45,371 bases of DNA. Source: Alphaproteobacteria bacterium. Its GTDB lineage: Bacteria > Pseudomonadota > Alphaproteobacteria > Caulobacterales > Aquidulcibacteraceae. Both the position numbers and the translations under genes were made by a program. The stretch lies in NCBI GenBank assembly GCA_018971945.1, contig JAGWZH010000015.1:1-45371 (forward strand), given 5' to 3'. Shown one piece after another: positions 25,502 through 33,674 of the stretch. How positions within the stretch are numbered: position 1 is the stretch's first letter; each line of letters opens with the position of its first letter. The notes beneath the pieces were generated by a model. The model searched no databases and was not told the origin of the DNA. It saw nothing but the letters and a program-made list of their open reading frames with translations.

Positions 25502-26758
25502 ATGGATCCCGCACCGCCATCCGTTTCACCTGCCCTCTCCGAGCGGCGCTTCGCTTTCCGGGTGCTTTTCGGGGCGCTTCTCGTGGTCGGCGTGGGCAAC
25601 TCGATGCTGTTCGCCATCCTGCCGCCGCTTGGGAGGGAGCTTGGTCTCGACGATTGGGGGGTCGGGGCGATCTTCTCCCTTTCGGCGCTGATCTGGGTGT
25701 TTGCGAGCCCGCGTTGGGGACGGATCAGCGACCGGCGAGGACGCAAAGTGATCATCGCCACGGGGCTGTTCGCTTATGCGCTTTCGATGTCGCTCTTTGC
25801 GTTGGTGACGATGGCAGGCCAAGCGCAGTTGCTGGGGGCAATCGGGGTGTTTGTTGGACTCGCATTGGCCAGGGCGGTGTTCGGCGCTGTGGGCTCAGCA
25901 GCCAGCCCAGCGGCGCAGGCTTATGTCGCAGACTATACGAGGTCTGAGGAGCGAACCAACGAAATCGGTTCGTTAACAGCGGCCTTCGCCCTCGGGTCCG
26001 CGCTCGGGCCGGGGCTGTGCGCGCTCGTCGCAGCCGAGATCGGGCTTGTGGCGCCGATCTGGCTGGTGGCGGGCTTGGCGATCCTGGGAGGCCTGGCGGT
26101 CATGCGGTTTCTGCCAGGGGGCGGCCCGCCTGCGCCTGGGGCGACACCGCCTCGGGAAAGAGGTGAAACATGGCGGTTGGCGCGAGACAGGCGCGTGAGC
26201 GGGCACCTGATCTACGGGCTTGGTTTGTCGCTCGTGGCGGGCATTCATGGGCAGACTTACGCCTTCTACACCATGGACCGGCTGGGGCTGACCGGCGCGC
26301 TTGGGGCCGAGGCTGCGGCTGCGGGGTTTATGGTTGGGGCGCTTGCGGTGCTGGCGACCCAACTCGGAATCGTGCCGCGGCTGTCTTTAAGCAACCGGCT
26401 ATTGATGGCGACGGGGGCTGCGCTCGCTGCTTTGGGTTTGCTGCTGCAGGCATTTGCGTCGTCGCTGCCGACGCTCTTGGCGTCGCAGCTGTTTTTTGGG
26501 ATCGGCGTCGGCCTCGCCCGCCCGGGTTTCGCCGGCGGCGCCTCGACCGCCGCGTCGCCGCAGGAGCAAGGGGCCGTGGCAGGCCTCGTCGTCGCGGCCA
26601 ACGGAGCCGGGTTTGTCATATCCCCTCTGTTTGGCGGGCTCGCCTACCAGACCCTCGGTATGACCGCGCCACTATGGATTGCGACGGCGCTTCTCACGGC
26701 GATGGCGCTGTTCGGGTTGCGCAGCCGCCGGTTGGCCGCCCCTGGATGGGAGGGGTAA
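25502..26758 (+). CDS. MFS transporter, drug:H+ antiporter-like (12 TM)
   Basis: A 418-residue major facilitator with the motif-A loop GRISDRRGRKVIIATG between helices 2 and 3 (about residues 75-90), and a helix-5 region (LTAAFALGSALGPGLCALVA) consistent with motif C (G-x8-G-x3-GP) of exporters. It probably exports a drug or metabolite. The ATG at 25502 lacks an evident Shine-Dalgarno; the upstream 46 bp come straight after the 15-bp minisatellite, so copy number of that array could influence expression (inference). Strand and spacing suggest a single-gene unit. Confidence 0.88.
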   Translation: MDPAPPSVSPALSERRFAFRVLFGALLVVGVGNSMLFAILPPLGRELGLDDWGVGAIFSLSALIWVFASPRWGRISDRRGRKVIIATGLFAYALSMSLFALVTMAGQAQLLGAIGVFVGLALARAVFGAVGSAASPAAQAYVADYTRSEERTNEIGSLTAAFALGSALGPGLCALVAAEIGLVAPIWLVAGLAILGGLAVMRFLPGGGPPAPGATPPRERGETWRLARDRRVSGHLIYGLGLSLVAGIHGQTYAFYTMDRLGLTGALGAEAAAAGFMVGALAVLATQLGIVPRLSLSNRLLMATGAALAALGLLLQAFASSLPTLLASQLFFGIGVGLARPGFAGGASTAASPQEQGAVAGLVVAANGAGFVISPLFGGLAYQTLGMTAPLWIATALLTAMALFGLRSRRLAAPGWEG

Positions 26759-26958
26759 CACCCCCCACAGCGTGCAGCGCTTTGTCGGCGAACGGACTGA
26801 TCAAGACTTGGCTATTCGGCATGGAACACTCTTTATTCTGGACCCGCCCCAATCCGACGGAAACGCTCTAACGGGTCTCGAATTCTATTTTTCCATCTCT
26901 TATTCCGCCGACCCGCTTCGGCTCGGTGGATAGCGTCTGAAACGGACCGCGCCATTCT

Positions 26959-28491
26959 TCAAGGCGCGAAAGCCCGCGCGGCGGCGAGGTTGCGGCTCGT
27001 CGGTAGGCCAGTCGTTTCGGGGCGGCCCAAGCTGCGCTCGAAGGCGGCGATGGCGGCTCGGGTGCGGGCCCCCGCCACCCCGTCGGCCCGGCCGACACGA
27101 AAGCCCAGCTGAACAAGAAGCCTCTGCAAGTCCTCCGTCTCGGCCGCTGACAACCGTCCGTCGGAACGGGGATGTTGGGCTTGGCGGACCTCCTCCAGCA
27201 TGGCGTAAGTGGGGAAGCCATCGGCGGGCAAGCCCCGCGCCAACTGGAAGCTCCTGAGGCCCCGGCGCGTGCCGGCGCCGACGACGCCGTCCACCGCGCC
27301 GGCGTCATGACCCAGAGCGTTGAGACCCGCCTGAAGTTCGCGGACCATGGTGGCGGTCAAGGTGCGGAGGTGGCTCGGCCAGGCGGCCCGCAGCCCCTGC
27401 CCGCCGTCCAGGCGGGCGCCGATCAGGGCGACGGCCAGGGCGTAGCGATCGGAAGGATTATAGCGGCGAATGGCGCTGAAATTCGCGTGCAAGAGCAGCG
27501 CTGGGCCCGTGAGACCGGCGGGCAGAAACAGCTCAGCCTCCAGGCTTGTGTCGCCGTTGGCCCAGGCCCCCGCCATGGGCGCGGCGCCACGCTCGGCGTA
27601 CGCTGAGACCGGGCGCATTGTCCGATCGGCGAGGCTCAAATCGAAGCCAGGAGGCAGGCGGACCTCCTGGAAGACCGGCTCGCCGCGGCGCCAGCCAGCC
27701 TCAGCGAGGTAGTTGGCGATGGAGGCGATGATGTCGGCGTCATTAGCCCAAATGTCGCGGCGGCCGTCACCATCCCAATCCACGGCGCGGGCGAGATAGA
27801 CATCAGGCATGAACTGGGGTTGGCCAAGAGCGCCAGCCCAGCTGGATCGCAGCTCGGAGGGTCCAGCATAGCCCCGCTCGACCATCTCGATCAAAGCCAG
27901 GAGCCACCGCTCGAAATCGGCCCGACGGCGGCCCTCATAGGCCAAAGTCGCCAGGACCCGAGGCGCTTCGTGGGGCAAAGCGGCGTCGCCAAAATTGCTT
28001 TCGACGCCCCAGATGCCCGCGATCACGCCGATATCGACGCCGTAGCGCGCCTCCACAGCCTCAAACACAGCGGCGTCTTGATTGATGCGGAAGCGGCCGC
28101 GGTCGATGCGGCTTTGGCTGACAGCGCGATCGACATAGTCCCACCAGGGCCGGTTGAATTCAGGCTGGGTCTGATCCTGGCGGACGGCGCGCGCATCAGG
28201 GGTTAAGCCGCTCAAAAGCTGCTCGGTGATCAGCGGGGATCGTCCGGCGGCGAGGGCGCGGGCGGCAAAGCCTTCCCGCCAAGCGTCAAACCCAGGATCC
28301 CCCGAGGAGGCGAAGCGGGGCGTATTATCAAGCAGGCTCTGCGCCTCGGCCGGGGCCGGGGCCTCCGCCGTCGATGGGGCAGCCGCCAGAAGGGCGAGGC
28401 CGCTCGCGAGCGCCAACGCCCCCGCGCCCAAGCTCGCTGCAAGCCGCATGGCGGGGCGTGAGAGGGCGAACAAGACCTTGCTGTGGGGCAC
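26959..28491 (-). CDS. Lytic murein transglycosylase (MltB-type) with two peptidoglycan-binding domains
   Basis: 510 residues. A signal peptide (AASLGAGALALASGLALLAAA), an SLT_2/MltB-like catalytic domain (about 60-355) with the catalytic Glu164 in IWGVESNFGD and the family block GALGQPQFMPDVYLARAVDWDGDG. Two PG_binding_1 repeats follow: LQAGLNALGHDAGAVDGVVG (about 375-425) and LQRLLVQLGFRVGRADGVAG (about 447-495). It cleaves glycan strands to 1,6-anhydroMurNAc in the periplasm. Most relatives have one binding domain or none. The start is GTG at 28491, supported by GAGGA 9 nt upstream; an ATG at 28449 is the alternative. Confidence 0.92.
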   Translation of the reverse strand: MPHSKVLFALSRPAMRLAASLGAGALALASGLALLAAAPSTAEAPAPAEAQSLLDNTPRFASSGDPGFDAWREGFAARALAAGRSPLITEQLLSGLTPDARAVRQDQTQPEFNRPWWDYVDRAVSQSRIDRGRFRINQDAAVFEAVEARYGVDIGVIAGIWGVESNFGDAALPHEAPRVLATLAYEGRRRADFERWLLALIEMVERGYAGPSELRSSWAGALGQPQFMPDVYLARAVDWDGDGRRDIWANDADIIASIANYLAEAGWRRGEPVFQEVRLPPGFDLSLADRTMRPVSAYAERGAAPMAGAWANGDTSLEAELFLPAGLTGPALLLHANFSAIRRYNPSDRYALAVALIGARLDGGQGLRAAWPSHLRTLTATMVRELQAGLNALGHDAGAVDGVVGAGTRRGLRSFQLARGLPADGFPTYAMLEEVRQAQHPRSDGRLSAAETEDLQRLLVQLGFRVGRADGVAGARTRAAIAAFERSLGRPETTGLPTSRNLAAARAFAP

Positions 28492-28677
28492 GCGCGACGT
28501 CCTCGTTGTTCGGCGACTCGGAAAAGGCGACCCTTAAGGGCTGTTGATGAGGAAATGGTGGGGGCTCGGGCGATGGCGATCAAGCGAAAGCATCGCCTTT
28601 AAGCGTTGACAGAAGGGCTGGCGGCGCCCTATCAGCCGCGCTCTCCTTTTTTGCGTCCGCGCCCGGAAGACGTCGTC

Positions 28678-28803
28678 ATGAAGGTTAAAAGCTCCCTCAA
28701 GTCTTTGAAGGCCCGGCACCGGGCTTGCCGCGTGGTGCGCCGCAAAGGCCGTGTCTATATCATCAACAAGGTCGATCCGCGCTATAAAGCCAAGCAGGGC
28801 TGA
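28678..28803 (+). CDS. rpmJ: 50S ribosomal protein L36 (zinc-independent, YkgO-like)
   Basis: 41 residues starting [20 protein letters not shown] and ending [12 protein letters not shown], the length and pattern of L36. Only one Cys (Cys17) is present, so the four-ligand zinc ribbon of the C+ form is absent and this is the C- form, which is the usual L36 in many alphaproteobacteria. The frame is open further upstream, but the family start is the ATG at 28678. It is encoded alone, away from the ribosomal protein operons. Confidence 0.96.
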   Translation: MKVKSSLKSLKARHRACRVVRRKGRVYIINKVDPRYKAKQG

Positions 28804-28861
28804 GGCGAGGCTTGCGCCGCCCGTTTCGCGTTCTGCGAAACTTGGCTAGTCTCAAGCGGCG

Positions 28862-29443
28862 ATGATGCGGATACAAGAACCCATTTATGCGATCCGGAAA
28901 TCTGTGGCGGCCGCATTGTGCGCGCTCGCGCTTGGATGCGGAGAGGGGGGCGGCGTGCCGGCCGATCCTCAGATGGAGATTCTGTTTTCAGAATTGCGCG
29001 CGGCCCCGGACGCGGCCAGTGCCGATCTTGCGGAGAAGCAGATCTGGGCGCGGTGGACCAGCTCCGGCTCGGCCACTGTAGACGTGCTGCTGGAGCGGGC
29101 GAACGCGGCAGAGGCGGCTGGAGATACAGGCCTTGCGCGGGCCTTTCTTATCCAGGCCGCCGATCTTGCGCCCACTTTTGCTGAGCCTTGGCATCGGCGG
29201 GCCGCGATCGCATACGCCGAACAGGACTACGCCGGAGCAATCCGAGCCATTGAAGAGACCCTGACACGGGAACCCAGCCACTTCGCGGCTTATGCGGGGC
29301 TTGGCGTGATCTATGAAGAGTTGGGGCAGGATGCGGCGGCGTTGGCCGCCTACCGGGAGGCGCTCCAGATTCATCCATATCTGACGACTGCACGGCAGGG
29401 AGAGCGCCGGCTCTCGGCCCGTCTCAATGGGGTGGACGCATGA
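28862..29443 (+). CDS. TPR-repeat lipoprotein
   Basis: 193 residues with a lipoprotein signal (AAALCALALGC, Cys at about 25) and at least two tetratricopeptide repeats in the C-terminal half (AEPWHRRAAIAYAEQDYAGA, then FAAYAGLGVIYEELGQDAAA). TPR lipoproteins commonly act as envelope scaffolds. The stop codon overlaps the start of the following hydrolase gene by 4 bp (ATGA), so the two are translationally coupled and probably functionally linked. The first ATG (28862) is followed immediately by a second Met codon. Confidence 0.85.
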   Translation: MMRIQEPIYAIRKSVAAALCALALGCGEGGGVPADPQMEILFSELRAAPDAASADLAEKQIWARWTSSGSATVDVLLERANAAEAAGDTGLARAFLIQAADLAPTFAEPWHRRAAIAYAEQDYAGAIRAIEETLTREPSHFAAYAGLGVIYEELGQDAAALAAYREALQIHPYLTTARQGERRLSARLNGVDA

Positions 29444-30387
29444 AGCTTTTGGTGGGGCTCTTGATCGGGGTGGGGCTTCTGCTGCTCTACAGCCTCGGAT
29501 TCACAGCGTGGGCGAACGCGCGATGGCCGGCGCAGGGCCGGTTCGTCGCCGCAGACGGGAACGTGCGGCTGCATGTCCTCGACAGCGCGACGTCGGGACG
29601 GCCTGTGCTGCTGCTTCACGGGGCGAGCGTGAACGCGCGCGATTTGTGGACCTCGCTGGGGCCAGGGCTGGAGGACCGCTATCAGGTGATGGCCTTGGAC
29701 CGGCCCGGGATGGGCCATTCGGGGCGCCCCACCAATGCGCATCTTTTGTCCGAGCAAGCTCGGGCGGCGGCGCGGGTGATCGAGGACAATGGCCGAGGCC
29801 CGGCGATTGTGGTCGCGCAATCCTTGGGGTCTGCGACGGCGCTGCGGCTTGCTCTGGATAGGCCGGATCTGGTGGCGGGTCTGGTGCTGATCGCGCCGGC
29901 GAGCCATCCCTATCCAGGGCCCAACGCTTGGCATGCGCAGCTGGCGGCGACGCCGGTGATCGGGCCGATCTTTGCATGGTTGCTCGTGCCGGTTCTGGGA
30001 CCGCCGATGAGCGAAGCTGGGGTGCAGGGCTCGTTCGGTCCGGCGGACCCGCCGACAGATTATGCGGGGCAGATAGGACTGGCCCTGCTGTTTCGCCCGT
30101 CGCAGTTCTTGGCCAATGGGCAAGACATCGTGGCGACGAAGTCGGAGTTCGCTATCCAGGCGCAGCGTTATGGGGAGATCACTGCGCCGACGGTGATCTT
30201 AACGTCAGACCAGGACACGGTGGTCAGCCCCCGGATCCACGCCCTCGCCCTGGCCCAAGATATCCCGGCGGCCGAGCTAGTGACCTTGCCGGGCGCGGGC
30301 CATGCCCCGCAATGGACGCGCTCAGACGCTTGCATTGCGGCTGTGGACCGGATCGCGACGATGGCCGCGACGGCGGTGGAGCGCTAA
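29440..30387 (+). CDS. Alpha/beta hydrolase, membrane-anchored
   Basis: 315 residues. An N-terminal hydrophobic helix (LLVGLLIGVGLLLLYSLG) should anchor the enzyme with its catalytic domain in the periplasm. The fold landmarks are present: oxyanion HGAS (about 60-63), LDRPGMGHSG, nucleophile Ser128 in VAQSLGS (Gly of the usual G-x-S-x-G replaced by Ala), acid Asp in LTSDQDTVV (about 255) and His in PGAGHAPQW (about 288). Substrate unknown. Coupled to the upstream TPR lipoprotein by a 4-bp overlap. Confidence 0.9.
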   Translation: MKLLVGLLIGVGLLLLYSLGFTAWANARWPAQGRFVAADGNVRLHVLDSATSGRPVLLLHGASVNARDLWTSLGPGLEDRYQVMALDRPGMGHSGRPTNAHLLSEQARAAARVIEDNGRGPAIVVAQSLGSATALRLALDRPDLVAGLVLIAPASHPYPGPNAWHAQLAATPVIGPIFAWLLVPVLGPPMSEAGVQGSFGPADPPTDYAGQIGLALLFRPSQFLANGQDIVATKSEFAIQAQRYGEITAPTVILTSDQDTVVSPRIHALALAQDIPAAELVTLPGAGHAPQWTRSDACIAAVDRIATMAATAVER

Positions 30388-30445
30388 GGTGAGGCAGACC
30401 GGCGCGTGATTCGGCGCGCTCGGTAAAAATCATAAGGGGATGCCC

Positions 30446-30727
30446 ATGGCCGCCGATTTCGGAGGCGAAGACGTCGTTGCGCCGCAAGCGCTGGACCGGT
30501 CGGGTCAGGAACGCCTGAGACAGATCGTGGCGCGGATCGAGCGGCTTGAAGAGGAGAAGGCGGGCCTCGCAGCGGACATCAAGGACGTCTATGCGGAAGC
30601 CAAGGGCGCTGGCTATGACACCAAGGTCTTGCGGAAAGTGATCTCGTTGCGGAAGCAGGACCGCCGAACCCGGGCGGAGATGGAACAGGTCATCGACCTC
30701 TACATGGCCGCCTTGGGCGAAACCTGA
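30446..30727 (+). CDS. gapR: GapR family DNA-binding protein (DUF2312)
   Basis: 93 residues. The family segments are clear: RLRQIVARIERLEEEKAGLA coiled helix, then DIKDVYAEAKGAGYDTKVLR and KVISLRKQDRRTRAEMEQVI. GapR is a nucleoid-associated protein of alphaproteobacteria that encircles overtwisted DNA ahead of polymerases and stimulates topoisomerases. I start at ATG 30446 because AAGGGG lies 4-9 nt upstream; the earlier ATG at 30440 would abut that Shine-Dalgarno directly. Confidence 0.93.
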   Translation: MAADFGGEDVVAPQALDRSGQERLRQIVARIERLEEEKAGLAADIKDVYAEAKGAGYDTKVLRKVISLRKQDRRTRAEMEQVIDLYMAALGET

Positions 30728-30744
30728 CGGCTCCCTGGCGGAGG

Positions 30745-31056
30745 ATGGCCAGGGCCATCGATCCCAGACGAACACGCAAGGCCCTCAAAGCGCTGAAGGC
30801 GCTCCACGACAGCGCTGCGGCAGGGAACAGCGGCGTCTTTTCGTCCTGGGAAGAAGACTTCATCGCGGGAGTATCCGCGCGGCTCGAGACCCACGGCAGC
30901 GCCTTTGCAGACTATAGAAAGGGCGCGCCGGACGAGGCGCTGTCGCGCCTCCAGCAGAAGACACTCAAGGAACTCAGACAAAAGCAACGCAAGACCCGCC
31001 TTTCGTCACCCCAACAGCTTCCGCCTGATCGCCAAAACCTCAAAAGAAAATCTTGA
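30745..31056 (+). CDS. Small basic conserved-type hypothetical protein downstream of gapR
   Basis: 103 residues, basic at both ends. The central part, SSWEEDFIAGVSARLETHGSA then FADYRKGAPDEALSRLQQKT, reads as a compact helical domain; the tail (KELRQKQRKTRLSS) is strongly basic. It starts 17 bp after gapR, with GGAGG directly abutting the ATG at 30745, an unusually tight spacing. Likely cotranscribed with gapR and possibly nucleic-acid binding, but I cannot name a family. Confidence 0.65.
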   Translation: MARAIDPRRTRKALKALKALHDSAAAGNSGVFSSWEEDFIAGVSARLETHGSAFADYRKGAPDEALSRLQQKTLKELRQKQRKTRLSSPQQLPPDRQNLKRKS

Positions 31057-31134
31057 AAAACATCATTCCAGCCTCGTTGAAGCAATTCTTTATTCTATTC
31101 CACAGCATTCATATTTTATGCATTTTAGCATGCG

Positions 31135-31178
31135 CTTGCGCCTATCATCCTGCCTGCGCAAGTCTTCTTTTTATTTTT
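31135..31178 (+). terminator. Probable terminator of the gapR transcript, in an AT-rich patch
   Basis: A 7-bp stem CTTGCGC (31135-31141) with GCGCAAG (31156-31162), 14-nt loop, then a pyrimidine tract TCTTCTTTTTATTTTT. The whole gap 31057-31200 is noticeably AT-rich against the surrounding GC-rich DNA. The loop is long for an intrinsic terminator, hence moderate confidence. Confidence 0.5.
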
Positions 31179-31252
31179 CATGATCTATAGCAATTTTAAC
31201 TGAAATTGGAGTTTCGTCAAAGTCCCTGCCAGGATCGGCGAATGCTGCTGTA

Positions 31253-31282
31253 GTCCAGGCTCGGATTCGCGGCAGGCTGGAC
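31253..31282. promoter_or_regulatory. Inverted repeat upstream of the TetR gene, possible operator
   Basis: GTCCAG (31253-31258) and CTGGAC (31277-31282) are perfect inverted half-sites 18 bp apart, 29 bp before the tetR-family start codon. TetR repressors often autoregulate through such sites. With only six matching bases per arm this could be chance. Confidence 0.25.
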
Positions 31283-31310
31283 GTCGCGACTTTCAGGTCG
31301 GTGGGGATCG

Positions 31311-31961
31311 ATGTCACGCAACAAGGCGGAAACGTTACGACGAGTTCTAGAGTGTTCGGTCATAGAGTTTGGCAAAAATGGCTACCACCTGACGCGGGTG
31401 GCGGACATCGCGAGCCTCGCCCGCTGTTCGACTGAGACCATCTATGACGTTTACCATAATAAAGACGGGCTGTTCGCCGCCGCAGTCGATCATGTTGTCT
31501 CGACGCAATTGGGCATGTCAGACGCCGCCGCCCTGATTGCGACCCATCTTGACGGCGTCGATTGCCCGATCGACGGGATCTGCCGCTTGACGACGCTTTA
31601 CGGAAAGCCGTTGGTCAGCGACACCTATCCTGCGATTATCCTGCAGTTGTTCGGAGCCGGGGAGAAAACGCCGCAGCAGGCTTGGGGGGCGATGCTCGAG
31701 CGGCGCGACAAGTTCAGTCAGAAGATTGCAGCCCTCATCGTCCAAGGCCAGGCCGAACGACTGATGGAAACGGGCGATCCGCAAGCGGCGGCGCATCTGC
31801 TTCTCAGGGCGGTGGGCTTCATTGAAGCGTGGCGCATGCGCCTGTCTCAGGAACCCATCACCGTGGCCCATATCAACGGCTGCGCCCGCACCGCGGTGCG
31901 GGCTTTCGCAACTGCTGACGGGATCAAGCGATTGGATTCGTTGGGGCCCTTCGAAGGATAG
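31311..31961 (+). CDS. TetR/AcrR family transcriptional regulator
   Basis: 216 residues with the N-terminal TetR helix-turn-helix (LTRVADIASLARCSTETIYD then VYHNKDGLFAAAVDHV, about 27-62). The C-terminal ligand-binding domain resembles the TetR_C_7/AefR type (ALIVQGQAERLMETGDPQAA, then LLRAVGFIEAWRM). No efflux or catabolic gene is adjacent on the divergent side; its target may be itself or distant. It is convergent with the sigma-54 regulator with a 3-bp gap. Confidence 0.9.
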   Translation: MSRNKAETLRRVLECSVIEFGKNGYHLTRVADIASLARCSTETIYDVYHNKDGLFAAAVDHVVSTQLGMSDAAALIATHLDGVDCPIDGICRLTTLYGKPLVSDTYPAIILQLFGAGEKTPQQAWGAMLERRDKFSQKIAALIVQGQAERLMETGDPQAAAHLLLRAVGFIEAWRMRLSQEPITVAHINGCARTAVRAFATADGIKRLDSLGPFEG

Positions 31962-31964
31962 AAT

Positions 31965-33479
31965 TCAGCCTCCGGCAACGAAGCGGGTCTCGTCGAGGCC
32001 GTATTCCCGCAGTTTGCGGTAAAGGGTTGAGCGGCCGATGCCGAGCCGGCGGGCGATCTCGCTCATGTGGCCTGCATAGTGCTCAAGAGCCAGCTCGATC
32101 AGATCGCGTTCGACAGCTTCCAGCGCCCGCAGATGGCCTTGGGGATCGAAGACCGACACCCGAGGCCCTTCGGCAGCCATGTTCATCACCTCCATCAGGC
32201 CCGGCTCCATGGCGCTGGCCGCCACTTCGGCGATGAGATCATTGGCGGGCGCGGGCAACCGAAACTCGCGGACATCGTTCACAGGCGCAGGCGTGGGCAA
32301 GGGCTTGAGGCCAGCCAGCTGAGGGAAATCCTCATTCTGAAGAAGATCACCTTCGCAGAGAATGACCGCGCGGAAGACCATGTTCTCCAATTGCCGCACA
32401 TTGCCTGGCCAATCATAAGCCTGGATCAGCGCCATGGTCTCGGCCGAAGCGCCCCGGACATTGCGACCTTCCTCGGCGTTGAAGCGCGCGATGAAGCGGC
32501 GGACCAAGGCTGGGATGTCCTCCTTGCGGGCGCGCAGGGGCGGGGCCTCGATGGGGAAGACATTGAGCCGGTAAAAGAGGTCCTCGCGGAAGCGGTTTTC
32601 GGCGACAAGTTTCTGGAGGTCTTTATTGGTCGCGGAGATGATCCTGACGTCCACCTTCACTGGGCGTTTGGCGCCGACCGGGTCGACCTCCCCTTCCTGA
32701 AGGACCCGAAGGAGCTTCACTTGCATGTCGAGGGGGAGTTCGCCGACCTCATCGAGGAACAAAGTGCCGCCGCTGGCTTCGACAAACTTGCCGGCATGGT
32801 TGTCCACAGCGCCCGTGAAGGCGCCTTTGACGTGCCCGAAAAGAATGCTTTCAACGAGATTGTCAGGGATTGCGCCGCAATTGACGGTGATGAAGGGCTT
32901 GCCACCGCGTTCAGACGCTCCCTGGATCGCCCGGGCGAGCAGTTCTTTACCAACCCCGCTCTCGCCTAAGATCAAAACTGGTATGTTGGAGGCGGCTGCG
33001 CGCTTGCCCATCCGGACCACAGGGACCATCGCAGGGGCGTCGGCGACCAAATCATCGAACCCCAAAGTGGCGGTCGCTTTTTTCTTGAGCCGCGTCACTT
33101 CGGTTTTGAGCGTGGTCATCTCGAGCGCATTGCGGATCGAGACCATAATGCGTTCAGGCGCCGCGGGCTTTACGAAGAAGTCGACAGCCCCCGCCTGCAT
33201 GGCGCGCACGACGGTGTCGATGCCGCCCGTGGCGGTCAAGACAATGGCGGGAACCTCGGGCCGGCGGCGCTTCAGCTCCTGCAAAACCTCCTGCCCGCTC
33301 ATGCCGGGCATGACGAGGTCCAAAAGCATCAAAGCGACGTCCTCGTGCTTTTCAAGAATCCCGATTGCACGGGCGCCGTCCTCGGCTACGCGGGTTTCAA
33401 ATCCATTTCGCTCTACTGCAGCCTGCAACAGACGGCGCTGCGCAGGATCGTCATCTACGATCAGGATTGTTTTAACCAT
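31965..33479 (-). CDS. Sigma-54-dependent response regulator (NtrC family, TacA-like)
   Basis: 504 residues with the full NtrC layout. Receiver domain (1-120) has the phospho-acceptor Asp54 in MLLDLVMPGMSG. The AAA+ domain has Walker A GESGVGKE (172-179), the sigma-54-contacting GAFTGA (219-224) and Walker B GGTLFLDEVGELP. The Fis-type C-terminal HTH (HMSEIARRLGIGRSTLYRKL) is at about 474-493. The receiver and linker resemble what I recall of Caulobacter TacA, a phosphorelay-controlled activator of cell-pole genes, but the orthology is a judgement from memory. No histidine kinase is adjacent. It activates sigma-54 promoters after phosphorylation. Confidence 0.92.
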   Translation of the reverse strand: MVKTILIVDDDPAQRRLLQAAVERNGFETRVAEDGARAIGILEKHEDVALMLLDLVMPGMSGQEVLQELKRRRPEVPAIVLTATGGIDTVVRAMQAGAVDFFVKPAAPERIMVSIRNALEMTTLKTEVTRLKKKATATLGFDDLVADAPAMVPVVRMGKRAAASNIPVLILGESGVGKELLARAIQGASERGGKPFITVNCGAIPDNLVESILFGHVKGAFTGAVDNHAGKFVEASGGTLFLDEVGELPLDMQVKLLRVLQEGEVDPVGAKRPVKVDVRIISATNKDLQKLVAENRFREDLFYRLNVFPIEAPPLRARKEDIPALVRRFIARFNAEEGRNVRGASAETMALIQAYDWPGNVRQLENMVFRAVILCEGDLLQNEDFPQLAGLKPLPTPAPVNDVREFRLPAPANDLIAEVAASAMEPGLMEVMNMAAEGPRVSVFDPQGHLRALEAVERDLIELALEHYAGHMSEIARRLGIGRSTLYRKLREYGLDETRFVAGG

Positions 33480-33674
33480 GACCCACCAAGCTTTGGTTTA
33501 TCCGCTCTTAACAAGCGTCTTTGTTGCAAAGGTCCTACATCACGACCCGTTCAAACCGCGTTAAAATGAAACAGCGCATGCAGCGCATCTGCGCCCAAGG
33601 CCCTCCCCGGCGCCCAATCATCAGCAGCCAAGGCGATGGCGCCACGGGCCAGGCCGCCCTACATCCTGATGATC

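Noticed and set aside
31057-31200. AT-rich patch as a replication or transfer origin
   Set aside because: No DnaA-box cluster, iterons or replication gene; better explained as a terminator-containing gap.
31253-31282. Strong claim of a TetR operator
   Set aside because: Only six bases per half-site and an 18-bp gap; kept as a low-confidence feature only.
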